The notes under the pieces are model-generated. The model made no database searches. It was given only the letters and a program-made list of their open reading frames with translations, and was not told the DNA's origin. Positions 63,424 to 64,000 of a DNA stretch of 64,000 nucleotides are shown piece by piece. Source of the DNA: Anticarsia gemmatalis (Eukaryota > Arthropoda > Insecta > Lepidoptera > Erebidae); the NCBI RefSeq assembly GCF_050436995.1, contig NC_134774.1, forward strand, positions 5,004,030 through 5,068,029, given 5' to 3'. Every line of letters starts with the position of its first letter. Position 1 is the stretch's first letter. Position numbers and translations under genes: made by a program.

Positions 63424-63585
63424 CATCAGTCTAGTCTTTCTTCCAACTATGTTGTAGTCGGCTTCCAGTCTCACCGGATGCAGCTGAATACCAGTATTGT
63501 ACATGCAGCGACTGTCTATCAGACCTACACAACACAGTTACCTGACTTATAACACGATACTAAGACTGCTTGTCAGACTTTCAAG
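63424..63585 (-). mobile_element. 5S-SINE-II tail
   Basis: ATCAGTCTAGTCTTTCTTCC to GACTGCTTGTCAGACTTTCA. Confidence 0.75.
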
Positions 63586-63829
63586 TTACCTACATAATAT
63601 TGTTATAAAATTCTCACAGAAAAAAGGAATCTTATAAAACTCTAGTCACTTGTACATTCCGTATTATAATTAAATAATTAATTTATATCCAGCGCTTACC
63701 GATCCCTAATTAATAATATTTTTTAACTTAACAACATCCATATAAAAAAGTGAATTTATTAATATACGTAGAAATTAATATTATTACGTAAGTGTTTTAC
63801 AAACTTTCATGACTGCTTGAGCTGGCTGT

Positions 63830-64000
63830 TTATAGGGCGTTATGTGGGTTGACTTGATGGCCGATATGTTGGCTGACAAGTTTTCCAACTTGTTGGATGA
63901 TTAGTTGGTTAACATGTTGGTGAACTCCTTGGCCGATAAGTTGGCAAACTTGTCTTGATGCATGTTGGTCGATATGTTGGCTATTTTGTTGGTTAAGTTG
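63830..64000 (+). repeat. GTTGG-rich degenerate repeat, cut by the window end
   Basis: GGCCGATATGTTGGCTGACA, GGTTAACATGTTGGTGAAC, GGCCGATAAGTTGGCAAACT and GGTCGATATGTTGGCTATTT: a repeating TGTTGG core every 10-25 bases. Confidence 0.7.

Overview
The window looks like lepidopteran (moth or butterfly) nuclear DNA. It is AT-rich and intron-bearing. It is packed with tRNA-headed and 5S-rRNA-headed SINEs, Helitrons of the TCTATACTAATATTATAAAG...GTCAGCTAG type, mariner, Tc1-like and hAT-like elements, and TGTCTG-type microsatellites. The species cannot be named from the sequence alone. Family names used below are my own labels: SINE-A, SINE-B and SINE-C (tRNA-like heads with A and B boxes), 5S-SINE-I and 5S-SINE-II (heads resembling 5S rRNA box A and box C), Hel-A to Hel-D (non-autonomous Helitrons), Rep-G and Rep-H (unclassified repeats).

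Genes. I can support six spliced protein genes. Five sit between 7 and 28 kb and share one design: a very small first coding exon (28, 31, 31, 28 or 43 nt) that ends in phase 1 inside the signal peptide, followed by exons for a secreted low-complexity or small protein. Four of them have a TATA box 40-60 bp upstream of the ATG. They are: a Gly/Leu-rich protein with seven TVCE(S/T)APN motifs (7424-8987, +); two Pro/Cys-rich proteins with PPPIVVRPP-like repeats (10846-13687, - and 20075-21980, -); a 96-residue Cys/Pro-rich protein (23159-24321, +); and a 65-residue secreted peptide (26648-27718, -). The repetitive, cysteine-bearing secreted products and TATA promoters suggest a cluster of extracellular-matrix genes (cuticle, eggshell or silk-type), but I do not recognise a named family.

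From 50.3 to 62.8 kb (+) lies a ten-exon gene for a 450-residue, probably GPI-anchored neural-type adhesion protein: signal peptide, three Ig domains, one fibronectin III domain and a C-terminal hydrophobic tail. This is the layout of insect klingon and wrapper-type proteins. Its introns are full of repeats, and several Helitron ends lie 15-60 bp upstream of splice acceptors.

28-50 kb holds no gene that I can support; it is nested and decayed repeats.

Most notable structures: two 144-bp satellite arrays (1-590 and 59147-59848) that are tandem amplifications of the 3' half of SINE-A, in opposite orientation, both alternating in two unit types; a 160-bp array (15741-16380) amplified in the same way from 5S-SINE-I; an 802-bp terminal-inverted-repeat element (44914-45715) with many GTTACTGTGTT-type motifs nested in a Helitron; a hAT-like element with an exact 8-bp target duplication (50509-51017); a near-perfect 2 x 171-bp palindrome (14943-15414); and an exon phase mismatch in the second Pro-rich gene.
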